Shown: positions 1 through 7,753 of the stretch, piece after piece | Layout: each line of letters opens with the position of its first letter | Position numbering within the stretch: the stretch's first letter is position 1 | NCBI GenBank assembly: GCA_964567045.1 | Contig: CAZMLE010000090.1 | Location: 1 to 13,648, forward strand | Direction: 5' to 3' | DNA length: 13,648 nt | Source of the DNA: JAFNGF01 sp964567045 | GTDB taxonomy: Bacteria; Planctomycetota; Phycisphaerae; Sedimentisphaerales; Anaerobacaceae | The notes under the pieces: model-generated | Databases searched by the model: none | The model's input: the letters and a program-made list of their open reading frames with translations, nothing else | What the model was told of the DNA's origin: nothing | Position numbers and translations under genes: made by a program

Positions 1-146
1 ACATGCACTATATCCGTAACGGCGACGGCACTGAGGAGGTATACGACCTCCGCCATGATCCGGCGGAGCGCAACGACCTCATCTACACGCCGCGCGGCGC
101 GGAGGCAGCAGCGCACGCAAGGCACATTCTCAAACAGATGACTTGA
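1..146 (+). CDS. Sulfatase-like protein, C-terminal end only (5' end outside window)
   Basis: Only the last 47 or so codons are present, in frame 3 from position 3, ending at TGA 144-146. The translation carries the sulfatase-family tail signature EVYDL-RHDPAERNDL, where the C-terminal strand and the 'DP.E..NL' element are typical of alkaline-phosphatase-superfamily sulfatases. The tail is nearly the same as that of the next gene: positions 1-133 align with 1899-2031 with about 13 mismatches (close to 90 percent identity). This is therefore the upstream member of a tandem pair. The stop overlaps the next gene's ATG as TGATG, which suggests translational coupling. Whether this copy keeps the membrane region and active site cannot be seen here. 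Confidence 0.85.
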   Translation, partial: MHYIRNGDGTEEVYDLRHDPAERNDLIYTPRGAEAAAHARHILKQMT

Positions 147-2047
147 TGACGCAGAAAATCGAACACTGCATGAACATGCCCTCACACAAGATGAATACGG
201 AGTGGAATAGACAAGAAACTAGAAATGCCCGGCCTCGTTTTCGGCCGTGGGACATGCTGTACTTTGTCATATGGTTTGGGGTGCTCTCGGGTCTGGCTGA
301 GATCGCCATCCTGCGGACGAAAGGACTCGTTACTGGTAGCAGATTCGTTGTTTATCTGCGCTGTCACACGATGTGGATGTCCCCGGTTGCCGATGTGGCT
401 GTTCTGGGTGTCGTGGGTTTGGCTGCACTTCCGGTGATCGTGCGTTTATCACGGCCGATGGCGGTGCGGATTGCGTTTGTAGTGTTGGCGTCGATGGTCT
501 TCGTGAACATTCTTGTCCTCGAATCGCAGACCCTTTCGCGGATTCACTTCGCGGCTAAGGTGATCTTGGCGGTCGGCCTGGCGGTCGCCCTGCAACATCT
601 GATCGCACAGCGGACGCTTGGCTTCGAGCGATTTGTGCGGCGCACAACGATTGGCCTGGTGTTGCTGGTGCTGGTCTTGACTGTGGCCGTAGGCGGCTGG
701 AAGCATTTCCAGGAACGCAGGATGATCGCCAGTCTGCCCGACGCTCCGCCATCAGCGCTCAATCTTCTACTGATCGTCCTGGACACGGTACGCGCAGAAA
801 GCATGGACCTCTACGGATATGAACGTGCAACCACACCTTACCTCAGGGACCTGGCCAAGGAGGGGACTGTATTCCAGCATGCCATCGCCACTTCATCGTG
901 GACCCTGCCGACGCACGTAAGTCTCTTTACTGGCCGCTTCCACTACGAGACCAGAACGAGCTGGTTCAGGCCCCTCGACGCTACGTACCCCACGCTTGCC
1001 GAAATCCTCGCCAGCCACGGCTACGTTACGGGAGGCATCGTGGCTAACATGTTTTTCTGCCGAATTGAAAACGGTATAGCGCGCGGCTTCGTCCACTATG
1101 AGGATTACGTTGCTTCGGTTGGGGAGCTTGCGCGTAGTTCGCCGTTGATACGGTTTGCCTTCGAGGCCAGGGTTCCTCGGTTGCTTGGATACTATGAGCG
1201 GCTTGATCGCAAGCCCGCTCCTCAGATCACGAACGACTTCCTGAGGTGGGTCGACCGCGTCCCGAGCGGCCGTCCATTTTTTGCGTTCCTGAACTACTTC
1301 GACGCACACCAGCCCTATCTACCGCCGGCGGACTTCGCCCGAAGATTCGGGTGCACGGATAAGTTGGGCACGTACCTGGACCGTTACGGTCGCGTGCCTT
1401 GCTTATCGAGTAACACGACGGCCGAGGAGATCGAGTCGATCCGCAACGCGTACGACGGGACTATTGCCTACCTGGACTACGATTTGAAGCGGCTATTTGG
1501 AGAACTCAGGCAGCGGGGCCTCCTCGACCGAACACTTGTGATCATTGTTTCAGATCATGGGGAGGAGTTTGCCGAACACAGCACCCTCGGGCACGGCACT
1601 GACTTGCATATTCAATCCATCCGCGTGCCGCTCATCTTGAGGCTTCCTGGCACCGTGCCGGCTGACGTTACGGTGCAAGAGCCCGTCACCCTTCGAGACA
1701 TACCGGCAACGGTCATAGGCCTGCTGGGTCTGCCAGACAATGGGCTATTCCCTGGCCGGTCGCTCGGGAGGTATTGGCTGGAGCCCGGAAGAGAAGAGCC
1801 AGAAAGCCTCGATCCGGTGCTGTCTGAAATCAGCCGTGACACCTCGTGTATTGGTGCGCCTGTGGAGAAAGGGGACATGAAATCCCTCGTTACCGGGGAC
1901 ATGCACTATATCCGCAACGGCGATGGGACTGAGGAGGTATACGACCTCGGCCACGATCCGGCGGAGCGCAACGACCTCATCCAGACGCCGCGCGGCGCAG
2001 AGGCGGCGGCGCAGGCAAGGCACATCATCGAGGGGATCCTGCATTGA
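146..2047 (+). CDS. Membrane-anchored sulfatase-fold hydrolase or phosphotransferase with Thr at the nucleophile position
   Basis: The protein has 633 residues when started at ATG 146, which overlaps the preceding TGA; a TTG three bases upstream is possible but less attractive. About five hydrophobic segments (roughly 37-56, 81-100, 106-126, 136-152 and 169-184) precede a periplasmic sulfatase domain from about residue 205. Metal-site elements are visible: IVLDTVRA (Asp about 213), SDHGEE (about 469-474) and GHG (about 482-484). The element that would hold the formylglycine cysteine (CxPSR in classical sulfatases) reads SSWTLPTHVSLFTG, so Thr about 253 occupies the nucleophile position. Phosphoethanolamine and glycerol-phosphate transferases of the same superfamily use Thr there, so the enzyme may be a phosphotransferase rather than a sulfatase; this is inference. 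The gene is GC-rich and is the second copy of a tandem pair. The domain architecture resembles genes often found in surface-polysaccharide clusters. Confidence 0.88.
   Translation: MTQKIEHCMNMPSHKMNTEWNRQETRNARPRFRPWDMLYFVIWFGVLSGLAEIAILRTKGLVTGSRFVVYLRCHTMWMSPVADVAVLGVVGLAALPVIVRLSRPMAVRIAFVVLASMVFVNILVLESQTLSRIHFAAKVILAVGLAVALQHLIAQRTLGFERFVRRTTIGLVLLVLVLTVAVGGWKHFQERRMIASLPDAPPSALNLLLIVLDTVRAESMDLYGYERATTPYLRDLAKEGTVFQHAIATSSWTLPTHVSLFTGRFHYETRTSWFRPLDATYPTLAEILASHGYVTGGIVANMFFCRIENGIARGFVHYEDYVASVGELARSSPLIRFAFEARVPRLLGYYERLDRKPAPQITNDFLRWVDRVPSGRPFFAFLNYFDAHQPYLPPADFARRFGCTDKLGTYLDRYGRVPCLSSNTTAEEIESIRNAYDGTIAYLDYDLKRLFGELRQRGLLDRTLVIIVSDHGEEFAEHSTLGHGTDLHIQSIRVPLILRLPGTVPADVTVQEPVTLRDIPATVIGLLGLPDNGLFPGRSLGRYWLEPGREEPESLDPVLSEISRDTSCIGAPVEKGDMKSLVTGDMHYIRNGDGTEEVYDLGHDPAERNDLIQTPRGAEAAAQARHIIEGILH
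1899..2031 (+). repeat. Copy of the sulfatase tail found at 1-133
   Basis: This stretch matches the first 133 bases of the window with about 13 mismatches, mostly at third codon positions, and in the same reading frame. It marks the 3' ends of two tandem sulfatase-like genes. Divergence begins in the last codons before each stop. How far upstream the similarity extends cannot be judged, because the first copy starts outside the window. Confidence 0.85.
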
Positions 2048-2397
2048 CGCGTCGAACTAGCCAGCACCAGAGCGTTTCGCTGTCGGACGGAGACTCAAGC
2101 AGTCCATTGACGGCAATCCGCTTGTTCCTGACCTGCTGGATTATCTACGGCCTGCACTTCGCCACGAATATCGTTTGGGAGACATACCCTGCACTGGCAC
2201 TGGGCGACCACCTGTCGTTCCGTGTAGACGAGTATGCAGGGATGCACCCCGACATCTTCGAGAAGGTCGGGTATAGCTGGCACACCGCCAACAATCCAGG
2301 CGTGTGGATCGTAACCGCCATTCCGTATGCCATGGCGCGGCCGGTGACTGGTCCGATCTTTGAGGCAAGCACTGGAAGTTACAATAGAGCATTTTAG
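2044..2397 (+). pseudogene. 5' fragment of a GT-C-like membrane protein gene, truncated
   Basis: Translation begins at TTG 2044, overlapping the sulfatase stop (TTGA). Residues 24-105 align clearly with residues 27-107 of the complete 526-residue protein encoded at 8806-10386. Shared elements include IRLF.TCWI, LHFATN, GDH.SF, HPDIFE, NNPG and AIPY..(T/A)RP. Homology stops near residue 108 (about 2365) and is followed by a short run (STGSYNRAF) and a TAG. The intact relative is about 4.5 times longer, so this is a truncated gene and the remaining membrane helices are missing. Base composition is GC-rich up to the break and AT-rich after it, so the truncation coincides with a recombination (or assembly) junction. 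Only one transmembrane helix and the following extracytoplasmic loop would be made, so activity is unlikely. Confidence 0.85.
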
Positions 2398-2411
2398 AAG
2401 AAAATCCTGAA
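2355..2411. other. Left composition junction, GC-rich to AT-rich
   Basis: Upstream codons are rich in G and C at third positions; from about 2366 onward the sequence is AT-rich. Homology of the truncated gene to its complete relative ends here. A different reading frame of the AT-rich side reads a short tail, roughly VTIEHFRRKS, ending at TGA 2408-2410. That is one base before the deacetylase ATG at 2412. The tail may be the last codons of a gene that preceded the deacetylase in the AT-rich source operon; this is a weak inference because it is so short. I see no inverted repeats, target-site duplication or transposase at the break. Confidence 0.6.
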
Positions 2412-3173
2412 ATGAGTATCACGGTTCCAATCCTCACATATCACTCGATCGACGATAGCGGTTCCGTTATTTCCACGCCTCCCCACGAATTTCGGGACCA
2501 GATGCAGATTCTACAAGATAGGCGATTCAATATCATTTCATTGAACAATCTTGTAAACTTTATGCGTAATAAGCAGCCACTTCCCAGCAAGACAGCCGTC
2601 ATCACTTTTGATGACGGTTTCAAGAATTTTTACCTAAAGGCGTATCCCATTTTGCAGGAATTTGGATTTAGTGCCACTGTCTTTTTGGTCCCTGGATACA
2701 TCGGGAAAACCAGCAGATGGAATGCAACCTTGAGAGGAATGCCTGTGTTAGATTTGCTTGAGTGGCGCCAGATCAAGGAGATGGTCAACAAGGGTATTGA
2801 TTTCGGTGCACATAGTATGAGCCATGAGGTTTTGACGAAACTGCCTATAGAAGAGGTTCATCGGGAAATAAATCAATCCAAATTAGCCATACAGAACCAT
2901 CTTGAACGGGATAATATGTTCTTTGCCTACCCGTATGGCAGCACAAATATGGAAATCAAAGCAGTCGTTCAGGCAGGATTTCAAGGAGCCTGTGGCACCT
3001 GCATGGATTTCGTAAGAACGGACAGTGACATTTATGAACTGCCGAGAATCGATATGTTCTATTTCTCTAATAATGCATTTTTCAGACTCATTGGGACATC
3101 CTACTTTTCATATTTCGTTAGAATTAGGAGCATATTCCGGTCTTTAAGAGGGAAATATTCGCAGTTGAGGTAA
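2412..3173 (+). CDS. NodB-type polysaccharide deacetylase, no signal peptide
   Basis: The 253-residue protein belongs to carbohydrate esterase family 4 (NodB homology domain). It removes acetyl groups from N-acetyl (or O-acetyl) sugars with a divalent metal. Motif 1 is TFDDGF at 65-70, with catalytic Asp67 and metal ligand Asp68. Motif 2 is HSMSH at 134-138, giving ligands His134 and His138. FAYPYG at 171-176 is motif 3 and PRID at 211-214 lies near the end of the domain. There is no signal peptide or clear membrane anchor, although the C-terminus (about 222-250) is rich in aromatic and basic residues and could touch the membrane. It probably acts in the cytoplasm on a lipid-linked or nucleotide sugar. 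A weak AGAAG lies about 11 bases before the ATG. This is the first intact gene of the AT-rich segment. Substrate unknown. Confidence 0.9.
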   Translation: MSITVPILTYHSIDDSGSVISTPPHEFRDQMQILQDRRFNIISLNNLVNFMRNKQPLPSKTAVITFDDGFKNFYLKAYPILQEFGFSATVFLVPGYIGKTSRWNATLRGMPVLDLLEWRQIKEMVNKGIDFGAHSMSHEVLTKLPIEEVHREINQSKLAIQNHLERDNMFFAYPYGSTNMEIKAVVQAGFQGACGTCMDFVRTDSDIYELPRIDMFYFSNNAFFRLIGTSYFSYFVRIRSIFRSLRGKYSQLR

Positions 3174-3198
3174 TTGTTTCAATCAAGGGAGATATAAT

Positions 3199-4746
3199 AT
3201 GAAAATCGCTCTTTGTTACCCATCCACACTTCCAGGTCAAAAGCCGAACTATGGATTACAGCCTATGGGAATCCTATACATTGCAGCTATTCTAGCTCGA
3301 AATGGTTTCGATGTCGAGGTCATAGATGCCGATATTGAAGGGCTGACTATCAAGGAAATGGTGAATCGAATACTTGCGACAAACCCGGATTTGGTAGGAT
3401 TTAGTATCATGACTCCTCAGCTTATTTCAGCTTTGGAGGCATCGGCCTTGCTAAAAGAAGCTCGTCCTGCTTTACCGATTGTGATGGGCGGAGCGCATAT
3501 TAGTTCAACTTTCGAGGATACCTTTTCACTGTCTGATTCCTTCGACTTTGCGGTTTACGGAGAAGGCGAAATGACAATGATAGACGTATGTAAGAAAATT
3601 GAACAAGGTGGCTTTCCGGATTGTCTGGAGGGAGTCCCAGGCGTGGTCTATCGAAATAGTGGTGGAGATATCATTACTAATCCTCCTCGTTCATGGATTA
3701 TGGAACTTGATTCCCTGCCTCCCCTCAATTACGACATGCTGGATATTACAAGATACCGCATTCCAACGATGGTGGGGCGCTATGTATTGGCGATGATGAT
3801 TTCAAGGGGTTGCCCCTTTAAATGTACCTTCTGTGATGCACCGACAACTACAGGCAAAAAGATCCGTTTTCATTCGCCAACACAGGCTGTGGAGGATATC
3901 GGCCATAACTATGAAAAATACGGTGCTAGGAGTTTTGCGTTTAGAGACAGCACTTTCTCGGCAAATCGAGGATGGGTCTTTGAATTCTGTGAAGCTGTCA
4001 TCAAATCCGGAATGAATATCTCCTGGAGGTGTGGAACACGTGTTAATTGTGTTGATGATGATCTTCTGAAAATAATGAAACGTGCAGGCTGTTATACAAT
4101 AAACTTCGGAGTAGAATCGGGACATCCCAAAATCTTAAAAAACCTTCAGAAAGGAATCACTATCGAAGAGATCCATCGCGCTCATGAAATGGCCCGGAAA
4201 CATGGCATCCGGACTTATTCGACGTTTTTAGTGGGCAGTCCTGGTGAGACAGAAGAAACAATACTCGCTACGATTGATTTGGCCAAAAAGATTCGACCAA
4301 ACTTAGCGATGTTTTTTATTGCTGTTGCTTATCCGGGAACAGTCATGTATGAGCAAGCTATGAAGGATGGAACGGTTGAACCTCGATGGTGGGCCTATAA
4401 CGATTGGGATACAAAAAGCCATTCTGCATTTGAAAAACGCTGGGGATGGACAAACAAGGGAGCACTCCGAATTCCGGGATTCGACTCCGAATCCTGGCAA
4501 AAGCGAGCCACCCGTTCATTTTATTTCAGCCCACGGTTTATGTGGGATACAACAATTTTTACCTTGAAGAATCCCTACTTTTTGAAGCATCTCATTAATC
4601 TGGGATGGGAACTGATTCCTTTTTACAAGATACCTTGGCCCTGGAAAAAATCGCGACAGAATAAGGATCTTAACTGTTTTTCCAAGTGCCCTTCAGCAGC
4701 GACATGGGATTATAAGGAACGCAGTGATGTTTCTTCAGATGAGTAG
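3199..4746 (+). CDS. B12-binding radical SAM enzyme
   Basis: The 515-residue protein has an N-terminal cobalamin-binding-type Rossmann domain (about 3-135). This includes the hydrophobic strand MKIALCYPS, the element GLQPMGILYIA common to this family, and MGGAH at 96-100. A radical SAM barrel follows from about residue 195. The cluster motif RGCPFKCTFC places the three Fe-S cysteines at 205, 209 and 212 (CxxxCxxC), and GVESG near 300 is a further radical SAM element. The family (Elp3/MiaB-like fold, BchE- and HpnP-related) performs methylations or cyclisations at unactivated carbons, often on lipids, antibiotics or phosphonates; the exact reaction here is unknown. A good ribosome site, AAGGGAG (3185-3191), lies 7 bases before the ATG. 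The 3' end overlaps the next gene by 20 bases. In this setting a role in modifying the lipid carrier, lipid anchor or sugar is likely. Confidence 0.9.
   Translation: MKIALCYPSTLPGQKPNYGLQPMGILYIAAILARNGFDVEVIDADIEGLTIKEMVNRILATNPDLVGFSIMTPQLISALEASALLKEARPALPIVMGGAHISSTFEDTFSLSDSFDFAVYGEGEMTMIDVCKKIEQGGFPDCLEGVPGVVYRNSGGDIITNPPRSWIMELDSLPPLNYDMLDITRYRIPTMVGRYVLAMMISRGCPFKCTFCDAPTTTGKKIRFHSPTQAVEDIGHNYEKYGARSFAFRDSTFSANRGWVFEFCEAVIKSGMNISWRCGTRVNCVDDDLLKIMKRAGCYTINFGVESGHPKILKNLQKGITIEEIHRAHEMARKHGIRTYSTFLVGSPGETEETILATIDLAKKIRPNLAMFFIAVAYPGTVMYEQAMKDGTVEPRWWAYNDWDTKSHSAFEKRWGWTNKGALRIPGFDSESWQKRATRSFYFSPRFMWDTTIFTLKNPYFLKHLINLGWELIPFYKIPWPWKKSRQNKDLNCFSKCPSAATWDYKERSDVSSDE
4714..4718 (+). promoter_or_regulatory. 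Ribosome binding site deciding the GT39 start
   Basis: AAGGA lies 8 bases before ATG 4727, inside the end of the radical SAM gene. This favours ATG 4727 over GTG 4724 and over the later ATG 4739, which sits in ATGAGTAG at the upstream stop. Confidence 0.6.
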
Positions 4747-6472
4747 TAGAAGAATAGGGGCGACTAACATAATACTTTGTTTTCTTGGCATCGTTCTTCT
4801 TGCTTTTGGCATTATGCTGTCCTCCGAAAGGGTTGCCATAACTTTAGTGGGGAGTTTGGCCTCTAATTACCAGGCTGTCGTGAAAGGCGCACTGCTTTTT
4901 AGAGTAGGTTTAATATTGAATGGTCTCGTGTTAGTGGCTATCGGGGGTTTTTATTCCCCAACGCTGGCCGGCACATATACTTTATTGAGTGTAAATAAAG
5001 ATATAAAGGAGAAGCAGTGGTTTCGGAATTGGATCTTATTGGCGGTTATATTGGCGGTTGCTGCCGCATTGAGGATATATGGGCTGAATTCATGCCTTTG
5101 GTATGATGAAGTTGCTACCCTGATAGAGTTTGTAAGGCCGCCTATTCATCGACTTTTAACATCCTACACAGATCAAAACAATCATCCTCTATTCTCCCTA
5201 CTGGCACACTTTAGTGTGCAGGAATTTGGGGAGAGCGCCTGGGCTCTTAGATTACCTGCACTTCTATTTGGTTTAGCAAGCATATGGGCGCTTTTTCTTC
5301 TAGGCCGGGCCGTCACCGACAAATGGGAAGCCATATTTTCAACTATATTAATGGGAGTCTCGTACCATCACGTCTGGTTCTCCCAAAATGGCCGGGGATA
5401 TACCGGGCTACTGTTTTGGGGACTAGTGAGTACGTGGCTCTTTATTAAAGGATCTCAGAAGAACAAGCTTTCAATTTGGATTGCCTATGCTGCCTCTGTG
5501 GCTCTAGGCCTGTATACACATATGACAATGGCTTTTATTTTGGCAGGCCATATAATGATTTACGGTTTTCTCTTACTAAAGCAAAAGAGATCTAAGGAAG
5601 TTTCTTTTTCTACAGTTTGGCGACCATTAGTATCATTTTTACTCATAGGTCTTTTCACCTTCCAATTATACGCTTTGATTCTTCCTCAGGTTGTGAACTC
5701 CTTCCAAGTCCAGGTGGGCGGAAGCCGTGTGGAGGCGTGGACTAACCCGATTTGGGCAATAATCGAGGTGCTTCGCGGCTTGCGGATCGGGTTTGGCACG
5801 TTTTTGGGGATTGGCATTGTTTTATTAGTTTTTCTCAGCGGACTTGTCAGTTACGCCAGAACCAACCACATTGTTGTTGCTCTATTTGTGATTCCTGTGG
5901 TTATGGGGGCAACGACGCTCCTGGTTCTTCATCGCCACTTCTATCCACGATTCTTTTTTTTCGAGATAGGTATAGGAATTTTAGTACTCATACGCGGAAG
6001 CACCGTTATCGCCGATTTTCTTGCCAGGCAAACGATGCGTATTATATCCTGGAGTAATCTAAATCGAATATTTCAGACAGCTTTGGTCGGTATCATTATT
6101 ACAGTCTCTACTTTATCTCTGTACCATAACTATCGCTATCCAAAGCAAGATTATATAGGCGCTCTCAAGTATGTAGAGAAAAATCGTAATAAAGATGATA
6201 TTATCATAACAACGGGCCATACAAGTTATCCCTATAAGAACTACTACGCCCCTCATCTGAAACCAGTAGAAACAATTGATGAAATGCAGGAGATCGTTTC
6301 TCAAAACAGGTCCATATGGCTGATTTACTCGTTCCCAGACCATATGGAAGCGTTCTACCCTGGAATGTTATCTATTATTCAAGAAAGATTCACCCTTATG
6401 AAAGAATTTCCTGGCACATTAGGGGGAGGAACTCTTTTTGTGTGTAGGTCCAAGGCATCCTTTCTGCACTAA
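4727..6472 (+). CDS. GT39/PMT_2-like polytopic membrane glycosyltransferase with N-terminal extension
   Basis: The 581-residue integral membrane protein has the GT-C fold signature. After a hydrophobic helix (about 102-116) comes SCLWYDEVATL with the Asp-Glu pair at about 127-128, the catalytic-loop motif of the Dol-P-mannosyltransferase-like family. It is followed by NNHPLFSLLAH and SAWALRLPALLFG, which are typical of PMT_2 proteins. These enzymes take a sugar from a polyprenyl-phosphate donor on the outer face of the cytoplasmic membrane and pass it to a protein, lipid or glycan. Many further hydrophobic helices run to about residue 470, ending in a soluble periplasmic tail of about 110 residues. 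The first 95 or so residues, with two hydrophobic segments (about 15-32 and 55-75), precede the usual start of the family. The start overlaps the radical SAM stop, indicating coupling. Donor and acceptor are not known. Confidence 0.87.
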   Translation: MFLQMSSRRIGATNIILCFLGIVLLAFGIMLSSERVAITLVGSLASNYQAVVKGALLFRVGLILNGLVLVAIGGFYSPTLAGTYTLLSVNKDIKEKQWFRNWILLAVILAVAAALRIYGLNSCLWYDEVATLIEFVRPPIHRLLTSYTDQNNHPLFSLLAHFSVQEFGESAWALRLPALLFGLASIWALFLLGRAVTDKWEAIFSTILMGVSYHHVWFSQNGRGYTGLLFWGLVSTWLFIKGSQKNKLSIWIAYAASVALGLYTHMTMAFILAGHIMIYGFLLLKQKRSKEVSFSTVWRPLVSFLLIGLFTFQLYALILPQVVNSFQVQVGGSRVEAWTNPIWAIIEVLRGLRIGFGTFLGIGIVLLVFLSGLVSYARTNHIVVALFVIPVVMGATTLLVLHRHFYPRFFFFEIGIGILVLIRGSTVIADFLARQTMRIISWSNLNRIFQTALVGIIITVSTLSLYHNYRYPKQDYIGALKYVEKNRNKDDIIITTGHTSYPYKNYYAPHLKPVETIDEMQEIVSQNRSIWLIYSFPDHMEAFYPGMLSIIQERFTLMKEFPGTLGGGTLFVCRSKASFLH

Positions 6473-6530
6473 AGTTAAGTCGCATGTTATTATCCCCCAA
6501 AATGCCCATCATGTTCCCTAAAGCTTGAAA

Positions 6531-6535
6531 AAGGA
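6531..6535 (+). promoter_or_regulatory. Ribosome binding site deciding the GT2 start
   Basis: AAGGA lies 10 bases before ATG 6546, which makes that ATG a better start than TTG 6525. The TTG lies upstream of this site and has no clear site of its own. Confidence 0.6.
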
Positions 6536-6545
6536 CAGTTCAACC

Positions 6546-7487
6546 ATGACAAAAGCGTCCCTTATTCCATCAAAGAATGAAGAAGATAATTCTGGAAATA
6601 GTGAGCCATCGCCTCGTTTAGACGTTTCTATAGTTATTCCAGCTTACAATGAGGAGGATTCCATTGCTGCCCAGATAAGGGCTGTTCACAATGTAATGGC
6701 GCAAACAGAGAAGGCTTATGAAGTGATAGTAGTTAACGACGGTTCCACGGATGATACGGGGAAAATAATAGCCGAGGAGGAAGTGAAGCTTGTTTCTATG
6801 CCCCAGAATCGGGGATATGGTGCAGCGCTGAAGGCTGGCATTAATGTGGCAAAGGGTGAACTAATCGTGATTATCGATGCAGATAGAACTTATCCTTCTG
6901 ACGCCATCCCCATATTGATTGAAAAGGCTGATAATTACGATATGGTGGTCGGGGCAAGGACGGATCGTAATGTTCACGTGCCTTTTATTCGGAAACCGGC
7001 GAAATGGTTCCTTCAAAAACTAGCTAGTTACCTGGCAGGAGAAACTATTCCTGACCTCAATTCAGGCCTTCGTGTCATGAGAAAATCTATTGTTGTCCAG
7101 TTTTACCATATTTTGCCATCAGGATTTTCTTTTACAACGAGTGTTACTCTGGCATTTCTATGCAATGACTACCTGGTATGCTATCATCCGATTGAATATT
7201 ATAAACGAATAGGCAAGTCAAAGATACGGCCCGTCGACGCCTATCACTTTCTTCTACTGATTATACGTACTATCATTTATTTTAATCCGCTAAAAGTCTT
7301 TTTGCCCCTTGGAGGAATTTTCTTTCTCGCTGGCGTAGCTAAATTCATCTACGATATTATACGGTGGAACCTCTCCGAAAGTTTTTTGATGGGGATGTTG
7401 TGTATGTTGGCTGCAGGAATCATCTGGTCAATCGGATTATTAGCTGATCTAATCGTCAAGACAGTTTTGATTGTGAGGCTGAAGTGA
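6546..7487 (+). CDS. GT2 polyprenyl-phosphate glycosyltransferase (DPM1/GtrB-like) with two C-terminal helices
   Basis: The 313-residue GT-A glycosyltransferase starts at ATG 6546; a TTG start at 6525 would add seven residues. Family 2 motifs are clear: VSIVIPAYNEE near 27-37, VVNDGSTDDTGK near 62-73, QNRGYGAALKAG, and the metal-binding DAD at about 111-113. LNSGLRVMRK further on matches the dolichol- and undecaprenyl-phosphate sugar transferase subgroup. Two hydrophobic segments at the C-terminus (about 245-265 and 280-305) anchor it in the cytoplasmic membrane. The expected reaction is transfer of mannose, glucose or a similar sugar from a nucleotide sugar to a polyprenyl phosphate, making the donor for the GT-C enzymes around it. 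The stop overlaps the next gene's GTG (GTGA). The 22-residue tail from IIWSIGLLADLI to the stop reappears, diverged, in the next small gene. Confidence 0.92.
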   Translation: MTKASLIPSKNEEDNSGNSEPSPRLDVSIVIPAYNEEDSIAAQIRAVHNVMAQTEKAYEVIVVNDGSTDDTGKIIAEEEVKLVSMPQNRGYGAALKAGINVAKGELIVIIDADRTYPSDAIPILIEKADNYDMVVGARTDRNVHVPFIRKPAKWFLQKLASYLAGETIPDLNSGLRVMRKSIVVQFYHILPSGFSFTTSVTLAFLCNDYLVCYHPIEYYKRIGKSKIRPVDAYHFLLLIIRTIIYFNPLKVFLPLGGIFFLAGVAKFIYDIIRWNLSESFLMGMLCMLAAGIIWSIGLLADLIVKTVLIVRLK

Positions 7488-7753
7488 ACCAGGCACAATA
7501 TAAAATTATCGAGCAGCCACACTCTAACTTAAAAAAGAACATTTTTCAAATAAGCGTAAGCATTCTGGTAATACTGTTCCTTCTTTTATATCTACCCATA
7601 TCTGCAATTCTTACTTCTGTGAAACAGATTTCGTTACTGGAATGGAGTTTGTACTTGTTCATGGGATTTTTCATTGGCGCTTTTATCATCTGGACGATAG
7701 GACTTCTATCAGATCAAATCTCCAAGTTTGGTCTTGCCTCGAAACAGAAGTGA
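7484..7753 (+). CDS. Small chimeric membrane protein: flippase-like head fused to GT2-like tail
   Basis: This 89-residue protein starts at GTG 7484 overlapping the GT2 stop. It has two hydrophobic segments (about 21-43 and 53-74). Its first part resembles the start of the downstream flippase: LPIS-x5-VKQ-x2-L-x2-W-x-L occurs with the same spacing in both (LPISAILTSVKQ here, LPISDLWNAVKQ there). Its last 22 residues resemble the last 22 of the upstream GT2: IIWTIGLLSDQISK here, IIWSIGLLADLIVK there, with the same distance to the stop. That order is what the internal junction of a tandem duplication spanning the GT2 3' end and the flippase 5' end would give. Both halves are well diverged yet the frame is open, so the gene may still be used, perhaps as a small membrane partner of its neighbours. 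Its stop overlaps the next ATG (TGATG). Confidence 0.75.
   Translation: MNQAQYKIIEQPHSNLKKNIFQISVSILVILFLLLYLPISAILTSVKQISLLEWSLYLFMGFFIGAFIIWTIGLLSDQISKFGLASKQK

Noticed and set aside
893..1309. Antisense open frame of 138 codons within the sulfatase gene
   Set aside because: It lies opposite a well-supported GC-rich gene, has no family motif and no ribosome site; such frames are expected opposite GC-rich codons.
2355..2411. Insertion sequence or attachment site as the cause of the left junction
   Set aside because: No inverted repeats, direct target repeats, integrase or transposase sequence was found near this or the other junctions.
3833..4015. Second + strand frame inside the radical SAM gene
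   Set aside because: It overlaps the CxxxCxxC region in another frame and shows no independent coding signature.
6473..6545. Possible promoter between the GT39 and GT2 genes
   Set aside because: The gap is short and I could not find a convincing -35/-10 pair; read-through from the upstream gene is as likely.
7642..7752. Upstream extension of the flippase frame to ATG 7642
   Set aside because: The 37 extra residues are polar and unlike the family, and they overlap the 89-residue gene in another frame; ATG 7753 in TGATG is a better start.
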